Positions 20,034 through 30,701 of a stretch of 64,000 bases of DNA are shown piece after piece; position 1 is the stretch's first letter, and each line of letters begins with the position of its first letter. The stretch is taken from positions 19,282,001-19,346,000 of the forward strand of contig CM082576.2 of assembly GCA_040954595.2 (NCBI GenBank), in the 5' to 3' direction. Source of the stretch: Balanoglossus misakiensis. Lineage: Eukaryota > Hemichordata. Made by a program: the position numbers and the translations under genes. The notes below the pieces were generated by a model, which was not told where the DNA came from, ran no database searches, and worked only from the letters and a program-made list of their open reading frames with translations.

Positions 20034-22480
20034 AACCTTTGCGTCAACATTAACTAGGCCAGATTGGCCAGTATCGTGCCCATTAATTTTGAGTGTTTGG
20101 TGGGGGTCAACCTTTGCGTCAACATTAACTAGGCCAGAGTGGCCAGTATCGTGCCCATTAATTTTGAGTGTTTGGTGGGGGTCAAACTTTGCGTCAACAT
20201 TAACTAGGCCAGAGTGGCCAGTATCCTGCCCATTACTTTTGAGTGTTTGGTGGGGTCAACCTTTGCATCAACATTAACCAGAGCACACAGTAACCAGGCC
20301 ATAGTGGACAGTGTTCTGCCCATTAAATTTGAGTGTTTGGTGGGGTCAACCTTTGCGTCAACATTAACCAGAGCACACAGTAACCAGGCCATAGTGGACA
20401 GTGTGCTGCCCATTAATTTTGAGTGTTTGGTGGGGTCAACCTTTGCGTCAACATAGACCAGAGCACACAGTAACCAGGCCGTAGTGGACAGTGTTCTGCC
20501 CATTAATTTTGAGTGTTTGGTGGGGTCAACCTTTGCGTCAACATTAACCAGAGCACACAGTAACCAGGCCATAGTGGACAGTGTGCTGCCCATTAATTTT
20601 GAGTGTTTGGTGGGGTCAACCTTTGCGTCAACATTAACCAGAGCACACAGTAACCAGGCCATAGTGGACAGTGTTCTGCCCATTAATTTTGAGTGTTCGG
20701 TGGGGTCAACCTTTGCGTCAACATTAACCAGAGCACACAGTAACCAGGCCATAGTGGACAATGTGCTGCCCATTAATTTTGAGTGTTTGGTGGCGTCAAC
20801 CTTTGCGTCAACATTAACCAGAGCACACAGTAACCAGGCCGTAGTGGACAGTGTTCTGCCCATTAATTTTGAGTGTTCGGTGGGGTCAACCTTTGCGTCA
20901 ACATTAACCAGAGCACACAGTAACCAGGCCATAGTGGACAGTGTGCTGCCCATTAATTTTGAGTGTTCGGTGGGGTCAACCTTTGCGTCAACATTAACCA
21001 GAGCACACAGTAACCAGGCCATATAGGACAGTATGCTGCCCATTAATTTTGAGTGTTTGGTGGGGTCAACCTTTGCGTCAACATTAACCAGAGCACACAG
21101 TAACCAGGCCGTAGTGGACAGTGTTCTGCCCATTAATTTTGAGTGTTCGGTGGGGTCAACCTTTGCGTCAACATTAACCAGAGCACACAGTAACCAGGCC
21201 ATAGTGGACAGTGTGCTGCCCATTAATTTTGAGTGTTTGGTGGCGTCAACCTTTGCGTCAACATTAACCAGAGCACACAATAACCAGGCCGTAGTGGACA
21301 GTGTTCTGCCCATTAATTTTGAGTGTTTGGTGGGGTCAACCTTTGCGTCAACATTAACCAGAGCACACAGTAACCAGGCCATAGTGGACAGTGTTCTGCC
21401 CATTAATTTTGAGTGTTTGGTGGGGTCAACCTTTGCGTCAACATTAACCAGAGCACACAGTAACCAGTCCGTAGTGGACAGTGTGCTGCCCATTAATTTT
21501 GAGTGTTTGGTGGGGTCAACCTTTGCGTCAACATTAACTAGGCCAGAGTGGCCAGTATCGTGCCCATTAATTTTGAGTGTTTGGTGGGGGTCAACCTTTG
21601 CGTCAACATTAACTAGGCCAGAGTGGCCAGTATCGTGCCCATTAATTGTGAGTGTTTGGTGGGGGTCAACCTTTGCGTCAACATTAACTAGGCCAGAGTG
21701 GCCAGTATCCTGCCCATTAATTTTGAGTGTTTGGTGGGGTCAACCTTTGCATCAACATTAACCAGAGCACACAGTAACCAGGCCGTAGTGGACAGTGTGC
21801 TGCCCATTAATTTTGAGTGTTTGGTGGGGTCAACCTTTGCGTCAACATTAACTAGGCCAGAGTGGCCAGTATCGTGCCCATTAATTTTGAGTGTTTGGTG
21901 GGGGTCAACCTTTGCGTCAACATTAACTAGGCCAGAGTGGCCAGTATCCTGCCCATTAATTTTGAGTGTTTGGTGGGGTCAACCTTTGCATCAACATTAA
22001 CCAGAGCACACAGTAACCAGGCCATAGTGGACAGTGTTCTGCCCATTAATTTTGAGTGTTTGGTGGGGTCAACCTTTGCATCAACATTAACCAGAGCACA
22101 CAGTAACCAGGCCGTAGTGGACAGTGTGCTGCCCATTAATTTTGAGTGTTTGGTGGGGTCAACCTTTGCGTCAACATTAACCAGAGCACACAGTAACCAG
22201 GCCATAGTGGACAGTATGCTGCCCATTGATTTTGAGTGTTTGGTGGGGTCAACCTTTGCGTCAACATTAACTAGGCCAGAGTGGCCAGTATCGTGCCCAT
22301 TAATTTTGAGTGTTTGGTGGGGTCAACCTTTGCGTCTACATTAACTAGGCCAGAGTGGCCAGTATGCTGCCTATTAATTTTGAGTGTTTGGTGGGGTCAA
22401 CCTTTGCGTCAACATTAAGCAGGCCAGACAGTAACCAGGCCAGAGTGGACAGTATCCTGCCTATTAATTTTGAGTGATTT

Positions 22481-22673
22481 GTGGGTCAATTTGATCAAAT
22501 ACTGCCTACCGCTGGCGCTGCATATTTGAAGAAATGTGAAAAGATGGCAAGACAGGTTTGGTAAATGTGGGCCCCCTAACTGAAGCAAAAGCACAAACTT
22601 AAAACAAAGATATGAATTTGGAAGAGTTTTATTTAATACATATGAAAAATAATGAAGACTTATGCTTCAAAGT
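22481..22673. other. Array edge, no gene seen
   Basis: AT-rich sequence after the last degenerate satellite monomer. I see no exon, and no repeat shared with the rest of the window. Confidence 0.4.
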
Positions 22674-22729
22674 AAGTATCGACGGAGTCGAACCGCCAAT
22701 GCTGCAATGGCATTATACCCATAATACTT
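22674..22729 (-). ncRNA. tRNA-like sequence lacking a D arm
   Basis: Read on the minus strand it starts AAGTATT and ends GATACTT, a 7-bp acceptor stem with one G-U pair. It has a perfect 5-bp stem AATGC/GCATT with a 7-nt loop, then a T arm GGCGG-TTCGACT-CCGTC with an intact B-box (GGTTCGACTCC). Only 8 nt separate the acceptor from the anticodon-like stem, so there is no D arm and no A-box. Position 33 of the loop is not U, and there is no variable loop. A TTTTT run lies about 25 nt downstream. It is most likely a tRNA-derived relic or SINE head rather than a working tRNA. Confidence 0.4.
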
Positions 22730-22898
22730 TTTTGCTTTTTGCATGAATTTCATTATTTTTCATATGCTGTGCAGCTAAAGTGTGGCTAGATGACTAACTG
22801 CTGATGTAAAATATCTTGCATACCAATTTGGAACAATTACCCCAAGTAGTGGTCAAACAGAAACAATGCTTGCATTCAATTTAAAACAAGGTGACAAA

Positions 22899-23002
22899 AG
22901 TGGTTGAAATGAAACAATAAGCAAAAACAGTGTTTATCAAACTGAAATAATGTGGTCGAAATGAAACAATGAGCAAAAACAGTGTTTATCAAACTGAAAT
23001 AA
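22899..23002. repeat. Two 52-bp tandem copies
   Basis: The unit with GAAATGAAACAAT and AAAAACAGTGTTTATCAAAC is present twice in direct order with few differences. There is no other content in the surrounding 22,740-23,190, which is AT-rich. Confidence 0.75.
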
Positions 23003-23189
23003 TGTGCCAAAATAGCTCCTGTTGATATTGCACAAAATTAACTGTTGCATTCTACCCTTGAGTTAATTTTTATTTCCAGGCAATTATGTGCTTAATACTA
23101 AATATTATCTATGGGTACAAACCATCAGTTTCTTAAGTGCAAATCGCAAGAAGCTCCCCCATACAATTTTAGTGTTTTTTAAATCAAGC

Positions 23190-23650
23190 AAGATAATTAC
23201 ATACTGTGTGATAAACTAACTAACTTTACGCGCCTGGGGACAGTTAAAAACCTCGAGCCAAATATAAAATGAGGAAAAACTGCCCCCTCCCCCGTTGTGA
23301 ATTTTAAAAGGTTGGGGCTCAAACTAACCAGAATTGTCTTGCCGACTCCTATTTTTCTGTGTACATTTTGATGTATTGTTGTTACGCGAGATTGAGGATT
23401 CGTGTTGATGCGGGAATTACGATGACGAAAGCAAAAAATCCATCGGCGAATCAAACGGGCAAACGGCGAAATTCCATTACACGACGATCCAACTGCGATG
23501 AAGAACGCGAACGCGGGTAACGTTGTAAAAAATCCATCGGCGAATCAAACGGGCACACGGCGAAATTCCATTACATGACGAGCGACCTGCAATGAAGAAC
23601 GCGAACGCGGGTAACGCTGCAAAAAATCCGCAGACAATTATTACACGAAT
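23190..23650. repeat. CpG-rich patch with an approximately 94-bp tandem duplication
   Basis: AAAAAATCCATCGGCGAATC begins at about 23,433 and again at 23,527, each time followed by AAACGGGC, ACGGCGAAATTCCATTACA and GAACGCGAACGCGGGTAACG. The patch is rich in CpG compared with the AT-rich flanks. Minus-strand frames run through it, but nothing in them is recognisable, so it is left as a repeat. Confidence 0.6.
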
Positions 23651-23689
23651 GCATAGCAACAATTATTTTACCCAACCTGACACTAATAA

Positions 23690-24240
23690 ATTACCCAATG
23701 ATTTTAAATTTCTTATTATTACACCCCAACTAATCATTATACCTTTGTAATATTAACACCGTTTATACACATCCCATAATGTTTATACCATCAAGTTAAT
23801 ACCATTTTATTATTATTATACCACCAAAACCATGTGTTACCCATTTTTTTTATTATTACACCATTGATGTTAACACCTTTATATATTATACCGGTATTTA
23901 CCCTCTGTACATGTACAGTTTTTATTTACCACGTGGCATTACTCATGTTTTTATAGTATTTTAATTACTTATCATACCCTTGAAACCATAATATTATACC
24001 CTTGCAGACAGTTTTATTATAGTACCCTTGTGCACAATGTCTTATTAGTCATCATACACCAACCCTTCACCATTTCATTAGATTATACCATTTTTATTAG
24101 CCTAACCTGTTTATACACCAACCCTTCACCATTCCGTTAGATTATACCATTTTTTATTACCCTAACATATTCATACACCAACCCTTTACCATTCCCTCAG
24201 ATTAAACCATTTTTATTAGCCTAACCTATTGACTGCATCC
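23690..24240. repeat. AT-rich degenerate repeat with three 60-bp units
   Basis: The sequence is dominated by TTATACCATTTTTATTA-like words. From about 24,057 to 24,236 there are three tandem copies of an approximately 60-bp unit starting ACACCAACCCTTCACCATT. No gene is seen. Confidence 0.65.
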
Positions 24241-24374
24241 CTCTGGTTTTGATATTGTTATCTGGTGCGGCGTTGTTGTAGATATTGATTAGACTCCCTC
24301 CGGCGATGATAATACCAATGAACCTATTGAAAAAAAAGAATGAATATTATTAATTAGATCAGATCAACAAATCA

Positions 24375-25185
24375 TGGCGTCGTTCATCCCTCTGGTCACA
24401 GGAGCATCATCTGGCGTCGTTACAGGTTTAAGTTAATCCCTCCAGTACAGTATAAGGTGGCGGCGTCGTTACAAGTATTAAGTTCATCTCTCCAGTACAG
24501 TATTAGGTGGCGGCGTCGTTACAAGTATTAACTTCATCTCTCCAGTACAGTATTAGGTGGCGGCGTCGTTACAAGTATTAACTTCATCTCTCCAGTACAG
24601 TATTAGGTGGCGGCGTCGTTACAAGTTTAAGTTCATCCCTCCAGTACAGTATTAGGTGGCGGCGTCGTTACAAGTATTAACTTCATCCCTCCAGTACAGT
24701 ATTAGGTGGCGGCGTCGTTACAAGTATTAACTTCATCTCTCCAGTACAGTATTAGGTGGCGGCGTCGTTACAAGTATTAACTTCATCTCTCCAGTACAGT
24801 ATTAGGTGGCGGCGTCGTTACAAGTATTAACTTCATCTCTCCAGTACAGTATTAGGTGGCGGCGTCGTTACAAGTATTAACTTCATCTCTCCAGTACAGT
24901 ATTAGGTGGCGGCGTCGTTACAAGTATTAAGTTCATCTCTCCAGTACAGTATTAGGTGGCGGCGTCGTTACAAGTATTAACTTCATCACTCCAGTACAGT
25001 ATTAGGTGGCGGCGTCGTTACAAGTATTAACTTCATCTCTCCAGTACAGTATTAGGTGGCGGCGTCGTTACAAGTATTAACTTCATCTCTCCAGTACAGT
25101 ATTAGGTGGCGGCGTCGTTACAAGTTTAAGTTCATACCTCCAGTACAGTATTAGGTGGCGACGTCGTTACAAATATTACACTCCC
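24375..25185. repeat. 50-bp minisatellite, about 16 copies
   Basis: The consensus unit contains CATCTCTCCAGTACAGTATT and AGGTGGCGGCGTCGTTACAA. The period is 50 bp, with a few 49-bp units reading CAAGTTTAAG. The edges are also duplicated: AAAAGAATGAATATTATTAA (24,336) on the left matches AAAAGAATGAAATTATTTTA (25,222) on the right. The array therefore expanded inside a larger tandem duplication. Confidence 0.92.
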
Positions 25186-25900
25186 TCCAGCAGCAGTGTT
25201 ACCAAAGAACCTAATGTAAAAAAAGAATGAAATTATTTTAATAATCTGATTAGGTCAAGTCATCATATTGATAAAGAAAACGACAAGAAGAAATCATTTA
25301 AAAATTAACGCTGCCAGCACCATTGGTTGGGCCCAAACGGTTCCCATGGTTACCAGGGTATGCCAAGGCTGTATTCTGCTGTGAATACCAAGATATATGA
25401 AAGCTGGTCAAAGGTTACCCCAGGGTCATTGAAAATCGCAAAAAATAGCGTCAAGGACACTGTGGTCTCATTTAGTGATTACACTAGAAAAAGTCTACAC
25501 AGGAGTACAGACAGACAGACACACACATAGAGAGGCAATAAAATATGATGCCCCCCCCAGCCCCGAAAACATCTTGATCTTATGTATGCTGGCCTGGTAC
25601 AATAGACAAACCAGCCAATTAATGAAAATTTTGTACAAATACAGAGCTCAAAGTTGCATTTTAGTGAGCCCAAAAGCAAATTAACTCAATGTTACGACAA
25701 ATTTTACTTTTGCCACTCAAAGTTTGCATCGGTGGGGTGGGATGGCAAGTACTCTTCCCTGATACAATAGACAAACCAGCCAATAAATGAAATGAGGTGA
25801 AGAATGAAGGTGAAGAATGAATAACTTTATTTGATTCCATTATCTAAACAAACACATCCAATTAACTTCCTACTCAAATTTCAAAGTAATCAGTCATAGG
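25186..25900. other. Repeat-rich spacer
   Basis: It contains an ACAGACAGACACACAC microsatellite (25,508-25,530) and a C-run. A segment with CAGAGCTCAAAGTTGCATTT is the approximate reverse complement of part of 34,330-34,420. AATAGACAAACCAGCCAAT occurs twice (25,599 and 25,766). No gene is seen. Confidence 0.5.
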
Positions 25901-25911
25901 TTTTGTAAATC

Positions 25912-26250
25912 ATCATGAGAAATCACCCTGAAACCAAATCAAATCAAAAATCATATAAGCCTAGTCGGGCTCTGCGCTCCAGCTCAAGGAACCAGTTGTG
26001 TGTACCAAAGTACAGACTCAAAACATATGGTGGATGTGCCTTTTCCCTTGTCGCGCCACAACTTTGGAATTCTCTGCCATCTGACATTCAACAGGCTTCT
26101 AGTCTCAACATTTTCAAACAAAAACTCAAGACATTTCTATTTGTCAAAGCCTACGAACACTGATGTTATACTTTCAGCGCCTTTGGAAATAACATTGTTA
26201 TTGATTCTGGCGCTTTATAAATGTTTGTTTTGATTTGATTTGATTTGATC
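25912..26250 (+). mobile_element. 5'-truncated LINE, 3' end only
   Basis: The open frame at 25,915-26,160 encodes RLKTYGGCAFSLVAPQLWNS, LPSDIQQASSLNIFKQKLK and TFLFVKAY. This is the conserved tail after the reverse transcriptase of CR1/jockey-type LINEs. It is followed by GGCGCTTTATAAATGTTTG and a (TTTGA)n tail at 26,228-26,250, which is the usual 3' end of such elements. The catalytic part is absent, so the copy is dead on arrival. Confidence 0.82.
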
Positions 26251-28067
26251 CCCCAAAAATATACTATTCAATTCATCAAGTTGATTTGAAAAACATACAT
26301 GCAAATCTTACTTGAGCTACCCCTAACATGACTAACAAATTTTAAAGCAATGGAACAAGCGGTTTTAGAGAAAAAAAATTAATTAAACAAGGCTGAAATT
26401 GCTCCAAAATTATCAATATGCAAATTTTGCAACATTTCAACAAAAGTATTGTAACTCATATCACCTACATGAAGCTTCATACTAAAATTTTTTACCACAA
26501 ATGAGGAAAAAGGCAAAAAATGCATAAAATAGAACATTCAAACTATTAGTTCAAAAAATACAGGATTGTATGTGGTTGACATAAGGTACTTGCATACCAA
26601 TTGTCAAATCAATCTGTAAATTATCATGAGAACAAACCCTGAAACCTTCAAATCAAATTTCAAAGCAGTGGGGGTAAAGGGGGCACAGTACGATATTTTA
26701 CCCACAACTCTCCATGATTTGTATCATCGAGATTGTCCATTTAATTACTTTCTGTTTTAGATACTAACAATGATATGAAGTACATATAACTGTATTAAGA
26801 TTTATCTAGAAAAAGTATGTTGAGGAATTAGAGTGAAAATTTCAAAATCAAGATTTAAAAGCCATAGAAATCAAAGTATTCATTCATGTACGTCAAATGT
26901 CACACTTAGGAGGAAAGAAGCAATGACTAACTGAGGTGGCCAGTCTCTGTTGAAAGTTAACATGTAAATTTCCATTGTTCTGTCTATAGAAAAAAATCAA
27001 TATCGTTTTGTTTGATTAAACAAGTGTCCCTGTTTTACTTCAAACTTTTTTGTATCGGCTGGCTATGCAATTGCTTATTTTATAAAATTTGTATCTCCTC
27101 TTTCAATAATGCATGATTTTGTTTATCATTTGAAATGGTAATTGACAATAAGATTCGCCTTTAAAGCATGCTCTCAAAATTTGTATTAGTGGTCTACAAT
27201 TTTCTCTACACATGTGAACTTTGCCTGGTTTGACCGAGTAATCTCTGGTTGTACAAACCAGAGTGATTCATGGGATATTTCACGTACTGTGGGGGGTTCT
27301 GAGAAGAGTTTTGACCAAAAATGGCAAAAATCATCCCAAAAATATACTATTCAATTCATCAAGTTGATTTGAAAAACATACATGCAAATCTTACTTGGGC
27401 TACCCCTAATATGACTAACAAATTTCAAAGCAATGTAACAACCGGTTTAAAACAAAAATTCAAAAACGGCCGAAATTGCTCCAAAATTATGAATATGCAA
27501 ATTTTGCAACATTTTAACAAAAGTATGCTAACTCATATCACCTATATGAAGCTTCATACTAAATTTCAAAGAAGTCGTCTCATCAATTTTAGAAAAGTAG
27601 ATGTTTTACCAAAAATGAGGAAAAAGGCAAAAAATGCATAAAAATAGAACATTCAAACTATTCAAAATACAGGACTGTATGTGGTTGACATAAGGTACTT
27701 GCATACCAATTGTCAAATCAATCTGACCAGTGGTTTTGACCAATTTCAAATTTTCCCAGCTAATTTGCATTTATTTAACAATTTCAACTGAATATGGCTG
27801 CCAGGTCAAATGACTGATTTGAATTTCAAGGTGCACACTCATTGGCAAGGACAACTGTGACAAATTCAAGAAGCATAGGTGTGGCAGGTTTTCAGAGCAA
27901 GGTGTAAAAAATATCCAGGGAATGGGGCCCAAGCTCCTAAAAACCCAGCACAATACCGATAGGGACTCATATTACTAACAAAGTGTAAGCCTGTAATAAG
28001 TCAAAAGCTGCACATCTTTTTACCACCTCGTGCCAGTACTAAGCAATAAGACTTTTTATAGAGTTGT
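26251..28067. repeat. Dispersed A-rich repeats, including a direct duplication
   Basis: CCCAAAAATATACTATTCAA, ATTCATCAAGTTGATTTGAA and the following motifs occur at about 26,252 and again at about 27,334, with the same downstream order for roughly 400 bp. The family (ATGCAAATTTTGCAACATTT, AAGCTTCATACTAAA, TACAGGA(C/T)TGTATG, GGTACTTGCATACCAATT) covers much of 26-33 kb and 37-40.5 kb. The short ORFs in it are not coding. Confidence 0.7.
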
Positions 28068-28808
28068 TTAAGGTGGCACTGCATGAAACCGTCGAGACTT
28101 TTTCAGAGGCCTATTTCTCATCAAAGACAAAGTTTAAACCCCCATAAACCATATATATTCTGGAAGCTGAGATTTTGAACTTTTGTTTGAGTTGCAAATA
28201 TTATTGATCCCCGGAAATGGTGGCGATTTTGGGCGAAAAAAAACATTTTTTGATATTATGTCATGAAATTTAAAATAGGTAAAAAAGTTGACCATGCATC
28301 ATGCATCTTAATATGTCATTCGAAACTAAAGTACACGTGCAAAAAAACGCTAATTTTGTTTTGCGTTATCTGCTTCCATTGAGGAGTAACAGCGTTTGAA
28401 AGTTAGATTTTCTGAAAATTTGATCAAATTCACGGTGAGTTGTATTGAATCAGAGTTTATTCCCGCCAGGGACACTTTATCGACATACAAAACTAGCGTT
28501 TTGTTGGATGGGTCATACACAATTCCCTGTCAAAATTTGAGCAAATTCGGCCAATGCAGGGCGAAGCTATTTTAGTCCGAAGTTGTCAAAAGCAGCGAAA
28601 ATGCAAACCGAGAAAAACGGCCATTTGCATTGTTGACACCTATTTGTTAAGCTGTGAACTCATTCAGAAAAGTGCTATTTGGGGGTGATTGTGCACCATT
28701 TCCGCCAAGACGTATTAGTCAGGATGTGGGTGAGTATTAGGCCTACCGATTTATGTAAAAAAGTAAAATTTGGCAAAAATCACAACTTTTCATGCAATGC
28801 CACCTTAA
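28068..28808. mobile_element. 733-bp TTAA-flanked transposon
   Basis: TTAA (28,068-28,071) is followed by GGTGGCACTGCATGAAA. The far end reads TTTCATGCAATGCCACC and then TTAA (28,805-28,808). The terminal inverted repeats are 17 bp with one mismatch. The body has no reading frame of transposase size, so it is non-autonomous. TTAA flanks are characteristic of piggyBac-type insertion. Confidence 0.85.
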
Positions 28809-30499
28809 TTGTCTCTGCTGATGCCAGAGATTGAAAAAGAATCCTACAAGTTAGGATTTTCAGAAACAATGATAGCTATTTCTATTACTGTTTGTAAACA
28901 AAAATGTGATGTTCACCGCCTTGTTTTCAGAAAAGTATTTACATAAATGTTTTTCCATAGAGTTAACACAGACATTGGCAGCCATCTTGAATTTCAAAAA
29001 CTGCAACAATATCTCCAATGCAACAAATCTGCAAATTGTACTATTTGACACCTGACTTAGGTCAAGGGGTTTCAGAGATGATGACTACTCTTCAGACTCA
29101 GACAAAATAATAATGCAATATTCAGCGGAATTTCAAAAGCATTGACTAAGATCACCAAGGGACAATTCATACCAAAGATCAAAACAATTAGACGTACCTA
29201 TTTTAAAGATCATTATGAAAACTTTACAGATTCGGTTATAATGTAAATAAAAGTAGGTCACCCCTGTGGACATGGCAATCAGACATGCATATTCTGACAA
29301 GATTTTTTGTTTGTACAAAAAGGCAACTGTCTCCAAAATACAAAATTACAGATTATGTCACATACCTCAGGGAGATCAATACTAAATTTCAGAGAAAATT
29401 TCCCCCCAAATATGCAAATTTCACCATATTTTGAAGAAACAACTTGTGTCATACCTAGAAACCTGCATAGTCAAAGTAATCTACGAGCTTAGCTTTTTTC
29501 TTCCAAAAACAGCAAAAAACTTGTTCCAAACTACAAATATGCAGAATTCAACACAATTTGAACACACATTACTTCGCCACCCCAAGAAACCTGCACACCA
29601 ATTTTAAAAGCACTTGCGCCAGTGATTTCAGAAAAGAAAAATGTTGACAGACATAGGATGACTGAACATCTATCTACCTGTCAGATAACTTTTGCAGTGC
29701 TGAGAGCAGAGCTAGAGATTGGTGTTGTCTTTTTACATTTTAAATCATCACACTTTGCTACTCAAAGCTACTATTCTGCTATGCTTGAGAAATGACTTGG
29801 GACCATTTTTGGCAAACAATAGTCACTAATCTTCCTCAGTTTATAGTACAATGTACCTACACTGTTTTAGTAATGTACTGAAAATGTTCAGACTATTTCT
29901 TGTGTCTGCATATGTCTTTAGTACAGAAGAATAATCTATCCGGTTGTCATTTCTCTGTTTATTCAGAAATAAACTAGTCTGGGTTGCAACAGTAAAAATT
30001 TTAAAATATTCATACCATTTCTGAAGGATGTTCAAAACCAATACCTATGTGAAGCATTATATCAAATTTGCTGGGTAACTGTGGATTTATAACTTTTGCT
30101 AATTACAGTGCTAACTCACACTGGATGATTCGACGGTAATTTTAGATTCATATGAAGATTTTTTACCAATAATGTTGAAAAATACAAACAAATGCATCAA
30201 AAATAGAAAATCAAAATTAGCTCAAAACATACAGGACTGTATGAGGTAGGCATAAGGTACTTGCATACCAATTTCCAAATCAATCTGACCAGCAGTTGTT
30301 GAATTTTGCGAGTTTTGACCAATTTCACATTTTCCAGCTAATTTGCATATATTTGGTAATGACATTTTCATGTTAACAAACTCCAATCTACAGCCCAGCC
30401 TGCATCTGCACACCAAATATCGAGGTGATATGCACAACGGTTTTCAAGTTTTAGATGTGGACGGACATACAGACATACATCCATACAAACAGACAGACA
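28809..30499. repeat. Degenerate dispersed repeats
   Basis: Tracts of the same A-rich family continue, with CATACAGGACTGTATGAGGT (30,228) and CATAAGGTACTTGCATACCA, ending in a (CATA/CAGA) microsatellite at 30,465-30,500. No gene is seen. Confidence 0.55.
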
Positions 30500-30701
30500 T
30501 ACTGTAAAACACTTTATTTTCGCGAGCAATTAATTTTCGCCAAATACGCGAGAGCCAAAATAACGTGAAAATAAAAAGTCGCGTAAATTGTTTTTGAAGA
30601 TAAAGATGCAGTGAATGAAATAAGAGAACGCGAAAATTAATACTCGCGAAACAGTGGCCTCTCTCGATATCGCGAAAAATTTAACTCGCGAAAATACAGT
30701 A
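30500..30701. mobile_element. MITE, TACTGTAAAAC family
   Basis: Starts TACTGTAAAACACTTTATTT with TTTTCGCGAGC, contains ACGCGAGAGCC and GATATCGCGAAAAA, and ends CGCGAAAATACAGTA. It has inserted into the CATA microsatellite of a dispersed repeat. Confidence 0.85.

Larger units (their letters stand above)
8612..22480. repeat. 13.9-kb satellite array, 90-bp and 74/75-bp monomers
   Basis: By hand count there are about 117 long monomers (90 bp) and about 44 short monomers (74 bp, or 75 bp with one more G in the GGGG run). A long unit contains ACCAGAGCACACAGTAACCA, GGCC(G/A)TAGTGGACAGTG and GAGTGTTTGGTGGGGTCAAC. The short unit lacks the 16 bp AGAGCACACAGTAACC and reads AGGCCAGAGTGGCCAGTATC. Identity between monomers is very high inside the array and falls at both edges (8612-8720 and 22,320-22,480), as expected for arrays homogenised by unequal exchange. 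The long monomer is stop-free in one frame on each strand, giving false ORFs up to 615 codons. The plus-strand frame has no ATG in the consensus monomer and the 74-bp units break the frame, so I do not regard it as coding. Confidence 0.97.

Noticed and set aside
8612-22480. CRISPR array
   Set aside because: Direct repeats are contiguous with no unique spacers, and the host is a eukaryote.
27321-27641. 106-residue K/N/I-rich ORF
   Set aside because: It is one copy of an A-rich dispersed repeat also present at 26.25 kb, where the frame is not kept.
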